The translations under genes were made by a program, and so were the position numbers. Below the pieces are notes generated by a model, which had not been told where the DNA came from, ran no database searches, and saw only the letters and a program-made list of their open reading frames with translations. DNA of 64,000 nucleotides from an uncultured Eubacteriales bacterium (GTDB lineage Bacteria > Bacillota > Clostridia > Lachnospirales > Lachnospiraceae): contig CASFBK010000005.1 in assembly GCA_949292785.1 (NCBI GenBank), positions 62,001 through 126,000 of the forward strand, given 5' to 3'. Shown here one piece after another: positions 55,853-64,000 of this stretch; within the stretch, counting starts at the first letter, position 1, and every line of letters starts with the position of its first letter.

Positions 55853-56794
55853 TTACGTGTGAGCGATTTCCGGGAACAACAGCTTTTCGCCTGCAAAGAT
55901 ATTTTCTTTTCCTTTTAATATGAACAGCGCATTGTCCTCGTCTTCTATTTTCTTTATCTCATAGTTCCATTGTTCTGTCTGGTCACATACCGGTGTAAAT
56001 TGAAAAACAATCCTGCTGATTTCTTCCGTTGTAACTGCTGCAAGAATATGGTTCAAATCTTTTCCTGCTTCACAGAAAACATCCAGACAATATAAGGTTT
56101 CTTCCTCTTGTTCCGCTATTACAACTGCATCCATTTCCGGGATGTAGTAAATGCAATCCTTAAGAAAAGAGCCACAGTAAAACATCAATAACCCAAAACC
56201 GTTTACGGTCTGCAATTTTGAAAAGGGATTGCCTTTTTGATAACAGTTTTCTAACCGCTTTAAGTGCTGTGGTTTTTCTATCTCTAACTTCTCCGCTTCA
56301 TACAGTTTTTCTATATGCGTTTTTTCTTCATCTGGATTTCTTAAATTTCCCGCTGTTTTCCCCGTAGCTTTTACTGGTATTAAGCTGTATTGATACTGTG
56401 CCTGCCGCTCAAATCCAAACTTAGGATAGAAGTCCAGCACGCTTTGATTGGCAAATAAAAATATGGCGTCTGCCTTGTCCCTCCAGTCGTGCAGTACCTC
56501 TTCCATCAGACAGCGGGACAGATTCTGATTGCGGTATGCCGGGTCGGTCATAACAGTTCCAAGCTGTATGAAATTTCGCACTTTCCCCTGCCATGCAACC
56601 TGCATGCAGTTTACGGAAACATTGGAAACCGCCTTTTTCCCGTCAAATAAAGTGTATGGAATGTGTGTATTTCCACAATAGCCGCTCTGATACCACGCTT
56701 CAAAGTTCAGACCGAAGGTCTTTTCTGCCAGCTCGTTATAGGCTTTCCGCAGAGTATCGTTTTTCATGATGTTTTTTTCTAATTGATAGTTCAT
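55853..56794 (-). CDS. GNAT-family acetyltransferase, Eis-like
   Basis: 313 residues. The acetyl-CoA motif FIQLGTVMTDPAYRNQNLSRCLMEEVL is at about 75-100; the C-terminal part resembles the second domain of Eis-type enhanced intracellular survival acetyltransferases, some of which inactivate aminoglycosides. Drug activity here is only a possibility. Confidence 0.8.
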   Translation of the reverse strand: MNYQLEKNIMKNDTLRKAYNELAEKTFGLNFEAWYQSGYCGNTHIPYTLFDGKKAVSNVSVNCMQVAWQGKVRNFIQLGTVMTDPAYRNQNLSRCLMEEVLHDWRDKADAIFLFANQSVLDFYPKFGFERQAQYQYSLIPVKATGKTAGNLRNPDEEKTHIEKLYEAEKLEIEKPQHLKRLENCYQKGNPFSKLQTVNGFGLLMFYCGSFLKDCIYYIPEMDAVVIAEQEEETLYCLDVFCEAGKDLNHILAAVTTEEISRIVFQFTPVCDQTEQWNYEIKKIEDEDNALFILKGKENIFAGEKLLFPEIAHT

Positions 56795-56872
56795 TCCTTT
56801 TCCCTCCCTGATAACATTTCTTCATCCATAAGCAGCGTCTTCCAGGCTGCTCAAACATGTTTTTTGCCCAAT

Positions 56873-57241
56873 TCATCGGATTTTGGTTCCAATTTTTTTA
56901 TCCTGCCGCCACTGTGGCGCTTCGCCGTCATCTCCCCAGTATTCATCAATAGCGGCAATTTTTTCCTCTTCTATCCGCATAAAGGATACGACATGAAATG
57001 ACATGGCATTATCCCTTGTCCACACATGAACTACTACGATTGTGACATCTGCTGTTACTTCCATCCGCTCAATTTTCCCGTCCCAGTCGCCGGGATATTC
57101 ACAGTTTGCGCGGATAAACTCTTCTACGGTAAAGTGCTCGTTTGTGTTATGCCAGCGCACATACGCGTCTTTCTTAAAATATGTTTTCATTGCTTCTTCA
57201 TTCTGGTCTAAGACCGCTTTCCAGTATTTTTCTATGTTCAT
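56873..57241 (-). CDS. SnoaL/NTF2-like small protein
   Basis: 122 residues from ATG 57241 behind AAGGAGAAAACCA. WKAVLDQNEEAMKTYFKKDAYVRWHNTNEHFTVEEFIRAN and VVSFMRIEEEKIAAIDEYWGDDG are characteristic of single SnoaL-like domains. Within an acetyltransferase-rich operon; role unknown. Confidence 0.82.
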   Translation of the reverse strand: MNIEKYWKAVLDQNEEAMKTYFKKDAYVRWHNTNEHFTVEEFIRANCEYPGDWDGKIERMEVTADVTIVVVHVWTRDNAMSFHVVSFMRIEEEKIAAIDEYWGDDGEAPQWRQDKKIGTKIR

Positions 57242-57265
57242 TGGTTTTCTCCTTGTTCCCATATT

Positions 57266-57721
57266 TTAAACCACCCTTACGAAAATCTGACAGGGATTCC
57301 ACTCATCCCAAAGGGTTGGCAGACACTCCAATTCCTGAAATCCCATCTTTTTATAGAATTCTCCTGTTCTGTCATATTCCTCATAATGCCCTTCCTGTAC
57401 AGTCTTTACCTGTAAAAATGAGTATTTCTTTTCTTTGGCATAAGCATGAAATGCCTCAAAAAGCTGTTTTCCAAATCCTCTTCCGTGATAGGATTTTTTG
57501 ACTCCCATCACATAGATTTCCGCCGTATGGGGGCTGGTTTCCTTTAAAACAATAAATCCCCTGGGATTTTCCCCTTCCATAGCCGCCCAGAATGGCATAT
57601 TTGGGCTTTTTTCTATGTATTCTCTGGTACTTTCCGGTAAGCCGAACCACTCCGGCAAATCTAACAGAACACTTTCTGCAATTTTTTCTTTTTGCTTTTT
57701 ATCTGTAATAAAACAAATCAT
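57266..57721 (-). CDS. GNAT-family N-acetyltransferase
   Basis: 151 residues, a minimal GNAT. Acetyl-CoA loop VMGVKKSYHGRGFGKQLFEAFHAYA at about 85-110 and the C-terminal YKKMGFQELE. Sits between the P-loop kinase and SnoaL-like genes in the same operon. Confidence 0.9.
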   Translation of the reverse strand: MICFITDKKQKEKIAESVLLDLPEWFGLPESTREYIEKSPNMPFWAAMEGENPRGFIVLKETSPHTAEIYVMGVKKSYHGRGFGKQLFEAFHAYAKEKKYSFLQVKTVQEGHYEEYDRTGEFYKKMGFQELECLPTLWDEWNPCQIFVRVV

Positions 57722-57745
57722 CTCTAACGCCCATTTCTCTATATT

Positions 57746-58258
57746 TTATATTTCTTTTTGACTTTTAAATGCGGTAAGCTGTCTCTGGTTTTTAATCACA
57801 ACACATTTCTCAGGATATTGCTCCAGAATCTTCTGAAAACCTTGTTTTTTCGCTTTGGTGCGCCCGGCGTGAAGAATCCACCAGACAAACTCCAAATCTA
57901 TTTTTTCCTTGCAGCCCTCGCCCATGGATTCCCTGGTCTTTCCCCTGTAGGTGAAATATCGGTGAAAGGCGCGGTAAAGGCAGGCGAAGCGGTTGAAATT
58001 TAAAAAGATAATCCGGTCTGCTTCTTTCATGCGCCTTTCCTGTTCCATATGGGAATAGGTTCCATCTATCACCCAAGCATCATTTGTATCCAGAAATTGT
58101 TTTACAATACTTGCGGACTCTTCGCGTTCCCTTTCTTTCCAATTTGGCAGCCAGTACACACTATCCAGGTACAGAACCGGAATCTGGTATCTTTCACTTA
58201 GATGTTTTGCAAGAGTGGATTTTCCGCATCCACTGTAACCGATAATTGCAATTTTCAT
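57746..58258 (-). CDS. P-loop kinase, FlaR/adenylate-kinase-like
   Basis: 170 residues: Walker A GYSGCGKSTLAKHLS, then LDSVYWLPNWKER, VIDGTYSHMEQERRMKEADRIIFL, which match the FlaR/DNA-topology-modulation group of small nucleotide kinases. It overlaps the upstream gene by four bases (ATGA). Substrate unknown. Confidence 0.82.
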   Translation of the reverse strand: MKIAIIGYSGCGKSTLAKHLSERYQIPVLYLDSVYWLPNWKEREREESASIVKQFLDTNDAWVIDGTYSHMEQERRMKEADRIIFLNFNRFACLYRAFHRYFTYRGKTRESMGEGCKEKIDLEFVWWILHAGRTKAKKQGFQKILEQYPEKCVVIKNQRQLTAFKSQKEI

Positions 58259-59055
58259 AATATCGCCTCACACAACTTTTCCAAATCATATTCCTTTGCT
58301 GGCAAGCAAATACAATTTTCTTTTATTATTTCCTCTATTATCCTTTTTTCTATTTTTTCTCTTCTCTTAAAATGTTCTATCAAATCAGAAAATTCTTTAC
58401 AGCCATGCTCTTTTCCATAAGGGGAAGTCGTAAAATAATTCATCATAAGAGGATACCACATTTCGTTTCCCGCTTCGTCTGCACGCTCTTTTTTGATTCT
58501 TAAAATATCCTGTTCTATGTCCTTGGAAACAAGATATATCATATAAAAACGCTCTTTTTCCATCTGCTCATAAGCACCACGATAAAATTCTAAAATCTCC
58601 TCGTCGGAAAGCTGATAAAACAACATCATATCTTCCATTGCATTCTGAAAAAAAGAACATTCAAATAAATTTCCTGCTCCCCGGAAACTTCGATACCGTT
58701 CATAAATAATCCTGCGGAATTCTTCAAAGGACTTTCTGCCATTGTAAATCTCATATCGCTCCATATATTCATAAAACTTCCTGTCGTCTGCTAAAATCAA
58801 GGTATAGGCAGTAATATAGTTTCTGCCTTCCCGCACTGTATGAGACTGTATTTCCTGCATTAAGTCCGGAAACTCTGCAAGCGCCTTTTCGTATTCCTCC
58901 GGCTTCATATAACTGCACCAGGCAAGCTCTACGGGAGAGATGTCTCCCTCCCGATAAACCTGATAATCCTTTAATTTTTCCGATAATTTTGTAAGCAGTG
59001 TGCTCTTTCCGGAGCCTTGTAATCCCTCAATAAAAATATTTCGTTTTTCCACCAT
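58255..59055 (-). CDS. P-loop NTPase, thymidylate-kinase-like
   Basis: 266 residues from ATG 59055; the frame extends to a GTG at 59073 but GGGAGGC sits between them. Walker A is IEGLQGSGKSTLLTKLSEKL; the rest is helical and unassigned. Coupled to the exporter ATPase gene upstream and FlaR-like gene downstream. Likely a small-molecule or nucleotide kinase. Confidence 0.7.
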   Translation of the reverse strand: MVEKRNIFIEGLQGSGKSTLLTKLSEKLKDYQVYREGDISPVELAWCSYMKPEEYEKALAEFPDLMQEIQSHTVREGRNYITAYTLILADDRKFYEYMERYEIYNGRKSFEEFRRIIYERYRSFRGAGNLFECSFFQNAMEDMMLFYQLSDEEILEFYRGAYEQMEKERFYMIYLVSKDIEQDILRIKKERADEAGNEMWYPLMMNYFTTSPYGKEHGCKEFSDLIEHFKRREKIEKRIIEEIIKENCICLPAKEYDLEKLCEAIL

Positions 59056-59072
59056 AGATACTCTGCCTCCCA

Positions 59073-60860
59073 CTAAATATTTTTAAACTGCGCCATATAC
59101 AGATTGTAATAATGCCCTTTCTTTTCCATCAGTTCTGCCGGGCTTCCCTGTTCTAAAATACCGCCCTTGTCGATAACGAAAATCCGGTCTGCCTTTTGAA
59201 TGGTAGACAAGCGATGTGCAATGACAAAGCTGGTTCGTCCCTTTAACAAGGCTTCGATTCCCTGCTGTACCAAAATTTCCGTGTGGGTATCAATACTTGA
59301 GGTCGCCTCGTCTAAAATCAGAATCTTCGGCATACTCACCATGGTTCTGGCAAAAGCAATCAACTGACGCTGTCCGATGGAAAGTCCTGCACCTCGTTCC
59401 TTTAACACGGTATCATACCCTTTTTCCATTTTCATAATAAATTCATGTGCATTTACCGCTTTTGCCGCCGCCATGATTTCTTCCTCTGTGGCATCCATTT
59501 TTCCATAGGCAATATTTTCCCGAATGGTTCCCTGGAAAATAAAGTTCTCCTGGGTCATAACGCCCATCTGACGGCGCAGGCTCTGAATGGACACCTTTTG
59601 TACGTCATAACCATCTATGAGAATTTGTCCTTTTTGAATATCATAAAAACGGCTGATTAAGTTTACAACGGTACTCTTCCCTGCTCCGGTGGGTCCTACC
59701 AACGCAATGGTCTCCCCCGGCTGAACCTGAAAACTGACATCCTCTAAGACCCTTGTTTCTGCCGGTGTTCCCTCATCATAGGTAAAGGATACGTGGTCAA
59801 ATTCCACCTTTCCCTGAATCTCCGGCAATTCCTCTACTTCCGCAGCATCTGCAATATCCGGCTGCGTATCTAATATCTCAAAAATACGCTCTGCCGCAGT
59901 CAGATTGGTGATAATCTGGTTATAAAAATTACTCAGATTCATGACCGGATTCCAGAACATGCTGATATAGGTTCCAAATGCCACCAAGGTACCTACGCTG
60001 ACATATTCTGCACCAATCATCTGAATCCCTGCCCAGTAGAGAACCATGGCTCCGATTCCCCAGCAGAAGTCAATGGCACTGCCAAACATATCCGCCAGCC
60101 GAACCGCGCCGATAAAGGACTGTTCGTGCTCTTTTACCAGACCGGAAAATACATCTTTCGTTTCATCCTCAGCCCGAAAGCTCTGCACTACACTCATTCC
60201 CGCAATGCTTTCATGTACATACGCATTCAGGTTAGAGCTTTTTTTACGGACAATCTGCCAACGCACATGGGAAAACTTCTGGATAAACCAGATTGCAGCC
60301 ATCATAAGCGGAATACTGCACAAGGAAGCAAGTGCAAGCCGCCAGTCCTTTACCACCATAATTACTACTACTCCGCAAACCGTAACAAAATCGGGTATCA
60401 ATGTTGTTACAGCATTTGTCAACACCTCTTTTAAAGAATTGACATCCCCAATGATTCTCGCCAGAATCTTTCCCGTTGGTCTGCTGTCAAAAAAGGAAAA
60501 GGACAAGGTCTGAATATGCTCATATAATTCCTGCCGAATATCCAGCAAAATTTCATTGGATATTTTCGCCATAACAAACATCCGAACCTTTACCATGATG
60601 ATAAAAATAATATTTAATATCACCGTAAAAATAGCCAGTCTCGCAAGCCCTGTCATATTGCTTTCTGCTATGTATACATCAATCGCTCTTTCTATAATCA
60701 GAGGATTCACCAGAGATATTACTACTGTAATCAGCATACAGACCAGTACACCAATGACAGCAGACTTATATCTAAAAAGATAGGAAAACAGCCGTTTCAG
60801 GGTTTCTTTTTTTCCTATTGCCTCTAACTGTTCATCCTCTCGAAATGAATTAACTGCCAC
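59073..60860 (-). CDS. ABC exporter half-transporter, canonical Walker B subunit
   Basis: 595 residues: six helices, Walker A GPTGAGKSTVVNLIS, signature LSIGQRQL and Walker B ILILDEATSSID with the catalytic Glu. Partner of the upstream gene. The LSIGQ form with the weak site on the other subunit follows BmrD/LmrD-type heterodimers. Probably exports drugs or lipids. Confidence 0.93.
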   Translation of the reverse strand: MAVNSFREDEQLEAIGKKETLKRLFSYLFRYKSAVIGVLVCMLITVVISLVNPLIIERAIDVYIAESNMTGLARLAIFTVILNIIFIIMVKVRMFVMAKISNEILLDIRQELYEHIQTLSFSFFDSRPTGKILARIIGDVNSLKEVLTNAVTTLIPDFVTVCGVVVIMVVKDWRLALASLCSIPLMMAAIWFIQKFSHVRWQIVRKKSSNLNAYVHESIAGMSVVQSFRAEDETKDVFSGLVKEHEQSFIGAVRLADMFGSAIDFCWGIGAMVLYWAGIQMIGAEYVSVGTLVAFGTYISMFWNPVMNLSNFYNQIITNLTAAERIFEILDTQPDIADAAEVEELPEIQGKVEFDHVSFTYDEGTPAETRVLEDVSFQVQPGETIALVGPTGAGKSTVVNLISRFYDIQKGQILIDGYDVQKVSIQSLRRQMGVMTQENFIFQGTIRENIAYGKMDATEEEIMAAAKAVNAHEFIMKMEKGYDTVLKERGAGLSIGQRQLIAFARTMVSMPKILILDEATSSIDTHTEILVQQGIEALLKGRTSFVIAHRLSTIQKADRIFVIDKGGILEQGSPAELMEKKGHYYNLYMAQFKNI

Positions 60861-60895
60861 GTTTCCACCTGCTTTCTATTTCTAATCTGGCACCA

Positions 60896-62602
60896 CTAAC
60901 TGTACTGTGCCTGATAGGTCTGGTAATACAGCCCCTTTTGCGCCATCAGTTCTTCATGAGTTCCACGTTCTTTTATTTTTCCTTCTTCCAGGAAAATGAT
61001 TTCATCTGCTTTGCGTACTGCTGAAATACGATGCGCAATGATAATCTTCGTAGTATCTTCCAGGGTATCTAATGCCTTCTGAATCTCATATTCTGTTTCC
61101 ATATCAAGAGCTGACGTGGAATCATCCAACACCAGAATCGGATTGTGCTTTGCTATGGCTCTTGCAATGCTGATACGCTGCTTTTGTCCACCAGATAATC
61201 CCACACCACGTTCCCCGATGATAGTTTCATATTCCAAAGGCATTTCTTCAATAAAATGCTTCGCCTGAGCAAGCTCTGCTGCATGCACCATAATGGGATT
61301 TTCCATTCGTTCTCTCTGCCCCATCTTAATATTTTCCTCAATGGTATCCGAAAACAAAAATACATCCTGCATTACCGTGGAAACGCTGCTTCGAATCTGT
61401 TTTAATTTCAATTCTTTTACGTCCACTCCGTCCAGCTTAATATTACCTGAATTTACATCAAAGAAACGCATTAAAAGATTTACAATCGATGTCTTTCCGG
61501 CTCCGGTTGCTCCCATGATTCCAAGGGTTCTTCCCGCTGGGAGCTCAAAGGAAATGTCCTCTAAAATTTTTTGATTTCCACGTGCAAAAGAAACATGTTC
61601 AAATGCAATATTTCCCGTTATCTGCTGCAGTTCTGTTGGTTCTTCTGCTTCTTTGATTGTGGATTCCTGCTTATAAATTTTATTGATTTTCTTGCAGGAT
61701 GCTACTGCTGAAGACAAATCATTGGTAAGCCATCCCAACATCTCCATAGGCCACACAATATTACGGCAATATTCAGAGAATGCTACCAGACTTCCCAGCG
61801 TCATCTCACCGTTAATTACTTGAATACCACCAATAATAACCATAACTACCGGGAGCAGCTTTCCGGTAAACTGGAAAATCGGATAATAACGCACCAGCAT
61901 TTTCGACTGCTGCATATTCAGGTCATAGTAGCGTTTGTTGTGAGAAAGAAACTTTTCTATCTCAAATTTTTCTCTTGCAAATGCCTTTACGGTACGCACG
62001 CCGGCAAGATTTTCCTCTGCAATGGTAGTAAGAATTGCATTTTCCTCACTGATAGATTCATATACCTTATCCAGCTTCCTCTCCATGTAAATAGCAGTAG
62101 CTCCCATCAGAATCATTGCTGCCAGTGGGATAAACGCCAATTTCCAATCCAGCGTAAACATGCAGTACAGTACAATAGATACATGAATAATTACTTCAAT
62201 AATCAACATTCCAACGTAACCGAGAGCATTCCAGATACGGTCTACATCGTCTTTTACTCTCGCCATCAATTCCCCTGTATTTGTATCATCAAAATAATCC
62301 ATGGATAAACTTTCAATATGGGAAAATAAATCCTTTCTCAGTCTGGACGCTATTTTGACACTAACAACATCAAATGTAAATTCTTTAAAATATCCCCCTA
62401 GTGCCCTGCCAATTCCTATGATAAAAATAGTTGCAAGTAAACCGCCCAGTAATTCTATTTTTCCACCTATGATAACATCATCTACAATGCGTTTCGTAAT
62501 CATGGGATATAGCATATCCAGTACGATTGCTGTTACCATACATGCGATTGCAAATACATAAGCATACCAGTATTTTGCTATGTATTTCAAGATTTTTTTC
62601 AT
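60896..62602 (-). CDS. ABC exporter half-transporter, degenerate Walker B subunit
   Basis: 568 residues from ATG 62602; the frame extends upstream to an ATG at 62683 whose ribosome site is too close. Walker A GATGAGKTSIVNLLM, signature LSGGQKQR and Walker B ILVLDDSTSALD, Asp replacing Glu. First gene of the nine-gene operon. A terminator, a short leader frame and a palindromic operator lie upstream, as in attenuation-controlled bmrCD. Confidence 0.92.
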   Translation of the reverse strand: MKKILKYIAKYWYAYVFAIACMVTAIVLDMLYPMITKRIVDDVIIGGKIELLGGLLATIFIIGIGRALGGYFKEFTFDVVSVKIASRLRKDLFSHIESLSMDYFDDTNTGELMARVKDDVDRIWNALGYVGMLIIEVIIHVSIVLYCMFTLDWKLAFIPLAAMILMGATAIYMERKLDKVYESISEENAILTTIAEENLAGVRTVKAFAREKFEIEKFLSHNKRYYDLNMQQSKMLVRYYPIFQFTGKLLPVVMVIIGGIQVINGEMTLGSLVAFSEYCRNIVWPMEMLGWLTNDLSSAVASCKKINKIYKQESTIKEAEEPTELQQITGNIAFEHVSFARGNQKILEDISFELPAGRTLGIMGATGAGKTSIVNLLMRFFDVNSGNIKLDGVDVKELKLKQIRSSVSTVMQDVFLFSDTIEENIKMGQRERMENPIMVHAAELAQAKHFIEEMPLEYETIIGERGVGLSGGQKQRISIARAIAKHNPILVLDDSTSALDMETEYEIQKALDTLEDTTKIIIAHRISAVRKADEIIFLEEGKIKERGTHEELMAQKGLYYQTYQAQYS

Positions 62603-62704
62603 ATCGTCCCTTCTCCTTCTGCCATTTTTCTTTTCTGTTTCCCCGATGATTTTTGCGTAAACAGAATTTTTATAATATTCCATGTTCCTTCTGCTTAATC
62701 ACGC

Positions 62705-62744
62705 AAAAAACCCCGTGGCAGATAAATCTACCACGGGGTTCTAG
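62705..62744 (-). terminator. Attenuator-like terminator upstream of the ABC operon
   Basis: On the minus strand AACCCCGTGG-T-AGAT pairs with ATCT-G-CCACGGGGTT around a TT loop: about 14 pairs with one internal mismatch, then TTTTTTG. It lies about 105 bases before the ABC start and about 90 past the leader stop. No gene ends just upstream, so it probably acts as a conditional attenuator. Confidence 0.85.
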
Positions 62745-62829
62745 TCCGTAAGAATCCAATTTGTCCATTCTATTACAATACAAATCGGCGCATATTCTAT
62801 TTTCATAATTGGAACCGAAATAAAATATG

Positions 62830-62907
62830 CTATCTTCGTCTTATAACCATCGAGGTAAATTTCTGACTATTTGTTAAGTTGCCTGTTGTGTACGCTAAAT
62901 TAATCAT
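62830..62907 (-). CDS. Leader peptide of the ABC operon (25 residues)
   Basis: ATG 62907, seven bases behind GAGGT, opens 25 codons ending MVIRRR and TAG. It lies between the promoter and attenuator. The RBS segment CGAGGTAAA (62912-62920) is exactly complementary to a segment in the frame (62851-62859), so ribosome position could alter the fold. Comparable to BmrB, but no sequence match is claimed. Confidence 0.55.
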   Translation of the reverse strand: MINLAYTTGNLTNSQKFTSMVIRRR

Positions 62908-62942
62908 TACTTTTACCTCGCTTTCTTTAGATTTTAATTCAG

Positions 62943-62982
62943 TTTACTAGTTTAGTAAATCATATCTGATAATATTTGTCAA
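62943..62982 (-). promoter_or_regulatory. Promoter and palindromic operator of the ABC operon leader
   Basis: TTGACA (62977-62982), 17 bases and TTTACT (62954-62959) on the minus strand. The -10 overlaps a perfect palindrome, TTTACTA-GTT-TAGTAAA (62943-62959). No regulator gene is adjacent. Confidence 0.65.
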
Positions 62983-62984
62983 CA

Positions 62985-63195
62985 CTTTTTTCCAATATAT
63001 AGAAAATGCTGACTCATTCCATAAAGCTTTTCATCCACACCTGCAAATGCCAATTCTTCCAGATGGTATTCCTGCATAATTCCTCCACCTCTCCTTTGTA
63101 TCCCTCAAAAGTAAGGTAAGCAAGGCTATTCTGAATTGGTGCATATTGAGAAATAGAATATCGTCCCGGACCTCCGCCAATATCAAAGATTTTAC
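62985..63195 (-). pseudogene. Remnant of a SAM-dependent methyltransferase
   Basis: On the minus strand just after the Rpn fragment the frame reads KIFDIGGGPGRYSISQYAP, SAM motif I, then continues to EGYKGEVEELC in the same frame. Shifting frame gives EYHLEELAFAGVDEKLYGMS, which looks like a methyltransferase C terminus. The middle and N terminus are missing, so it is a decayed fragment. Confidence 0.6.
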
Positions 63196-63665
63196 TTTCC
63201 TTTTATTCCATATTCTTTATAAAGTTTTTCGCGAAATTTCATATCACTGATTGCTCTTAGCAAGTCCTCATTCCTGGAATCCTTCAATAATTTTTCAGTC
63301 AATGCAGCAAACAATTCCTCCCCTTCTTTTCTTCCTTCTTTTCTTCCTTCCTCCATTCCCTGTTTTCTTCCTTCTTCTCTTCCTTCTTTTGAATATACCT
63401 GCCGCATAGACTCCTTAATTAATTGCATTTCTCTTTCTTCATCGTATTCAAAGATACTCATCTGAATCGCCTCCGCTTTATACCTGAGCAGGAAATCCTT
63501 TAGGACTCCCTGTTTTATACATTCATTTACCGCACACTCCACTGCTGCCTGGATATCCATAACAGCCGCATATTTCCGTACCTTAGTCACATAAATCATA
63601 TATTCCTGTAATGTTTTACACTTTTCTAATATTTCCTTATTTTTTCCTAGATTGATATTTAACAT
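63192..63665 (-). pseudogene. C-terminal fragment of Rpn-family (PD-(D/E)XK) protein
   Basis: 157 residues. Begins MLNINLGKNKEILEKCKTLQ, which in intact relatives lies in the middle of the protein, and ends with EGREEGRKQGMEEGRKEGRK repeats and a helical tail typical of the Rpn/PDDEXK_2 transposase-like family. The preceding stop and the missing middle indicate decay by internal deletion. Confidence 0.75.
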
Positions 63666-63913
63666 TATTGATGCTCATAAAGATTTAATTCCATATCAAA
63701 TACAAAAGAAATATCATTTTTCATATTCATATAAACAGCATTCTCTAATGTATTGACTTCCAGAGCCTCTGGATTATCATAATCCGTTTCGTTTACTGCA
63801 TTATACAAACTTAACAGTTCTTTTTTCTCACGGAACACTAATCGGAACAACTTATCCTTATACTTGTGCTCTACCTGCGGTGTTTCAATCATTAAATTTT
63901 CTTCTTCGTTCAT
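63665..63913 (-). pseudogene. N-terminal fragment of the same Rpn-family protein
   Basis: 82 residues: KYKDKLFRLVFREKKELLSLYNAVNETDYDNPEALEV and NDISFVFDMELNLYEHQ, the conserved N-terminal region with a PD-(D/E)XK Asp/Glu. It ends YEHQ-TAA, overlapping the ATG of the next fragment (TAATG). About 100-150 residues normally between the two pieces are absent. Confidence 0.78.
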
Positions 63914-63933
63914 ACATTTTCCTCCTTATTGTT

Positions 63934-63960
63934 GCAGGAGGCTTCTACAGAATCTCCTGC
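63934..63960. other. Hairpin upstream of the Rpn fragment
   Basis: GCAGGAG and CTCCTGC form a 7-bp stem; on the plus strand TTTTCATTTTTT follows. No plus-strand gene ends here, so it may be a leftover element or leader structure. Confidence 0.4.
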
Positions 63961-64000
63961 TTTTCATTTTTTGATGTGAATAAAAGCATGGATTTTCTGA

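Noticed and set aside
62603..62683. N-terminal extension of the first ABC subunit beginning MEYYKNSVYAKII
   Set aside because: The ATG at 62683 has AAGGA only two bases away and the extension is basic and unlike exporter N termini; ATG 62602 gives a normal start.
1..64000. tRNA, rRNA, riboswitch or phage genes
   Set aside because: I scanned the intergenic regions and saw no convincing cloverleaf, known riboswitch core, integrase or structural phage gene; a covariance search could still find something I missed.

Overview
The window looks like chromosome of a low-GC Gram-positive anaerobe, most likely a gut Lachnospiraceae-type clostridium. Evidence: strong AGGAGG ribosome sites, a SpoVB-like flippase, an Rrf2-nifS-iscU-mnmA iron-sulfur operon, a gap-pgk-tpi operon, a tig-clpP-clpX-lon-engB operon, many two-component and ABC systems, and structured intergenic repeats. 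Nearly all genes lie on the minus strand; only hemerythrin, a PHP phosphatase, a LysR regulator and the SpoVB-like gene are on plus. I saw no rRNA, tRNA, CRISPR array, transposase or phage gene.

Layout. 1-3607: response regulator, kinase, ABC ATPase and a permease cut by the left edge. 3786-8607: bacteriohemerythrin, the glycolytic operon and a histidinol-phosphatase-like gene. 8720-12375: an ECF sigma factor coupled to a membrane beta-propeller protein (possible anti-sigma), then an unknown charged protein. 12539-16685: marR plus a heterodimeric ABC exporter with a clear promoter-operator. 16873-21469: a second two-component system, a PPOX-ferredoxin protein, a doubled SnoaL-like protein and a divergent LysR regulator with a 27-bp palindrome. 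21578-25416: an FtsX-type ABC system and a YgjP-like metallopeptidase. 25650-28996: iron-sulfur and tRNA-thiolation operon. 30692-33634: a type VII-secretion-like polymorphic toxin operon with candidate immunity gene and helical partners. 33983-45072: AI-2E-type transporter, parvulin, zinc importer, engB, lon, clpX, clpP, tig. 45350-49639: a very large secreted GH16 glucanase. 49954-54089: GNAT, APH-like kinase, PD-(D/E)XK-like protein and an orphan chemoreceptor. 54291-62602: nine tightly packed genes (heterodimeric ABC exporter, two P-loop kinases, four GNAT acetyltransferases, one SnoaL-like protein). 62603-63913: an attenuator-like leader, then decayed methyltransferase and Rpn-type genes.

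The most interesting region is 62603-62985. In front of the second ABC exporter lie a promoter with a palindromic operator, a 25-codon leader frame and a strong intrinsic terminator. This recalls the ribosome-mediated attenuator of bmrBCD in Bacillus subtilis, here apparently placed before a whole operon of putative drug-modifying enzymes. Second are the toxin operon at 30692-33634, which has no secretion genes nearby, and small repeats carrying or abutting Shine-Dalgarno sequences upstream of clpP, iscU and marR.
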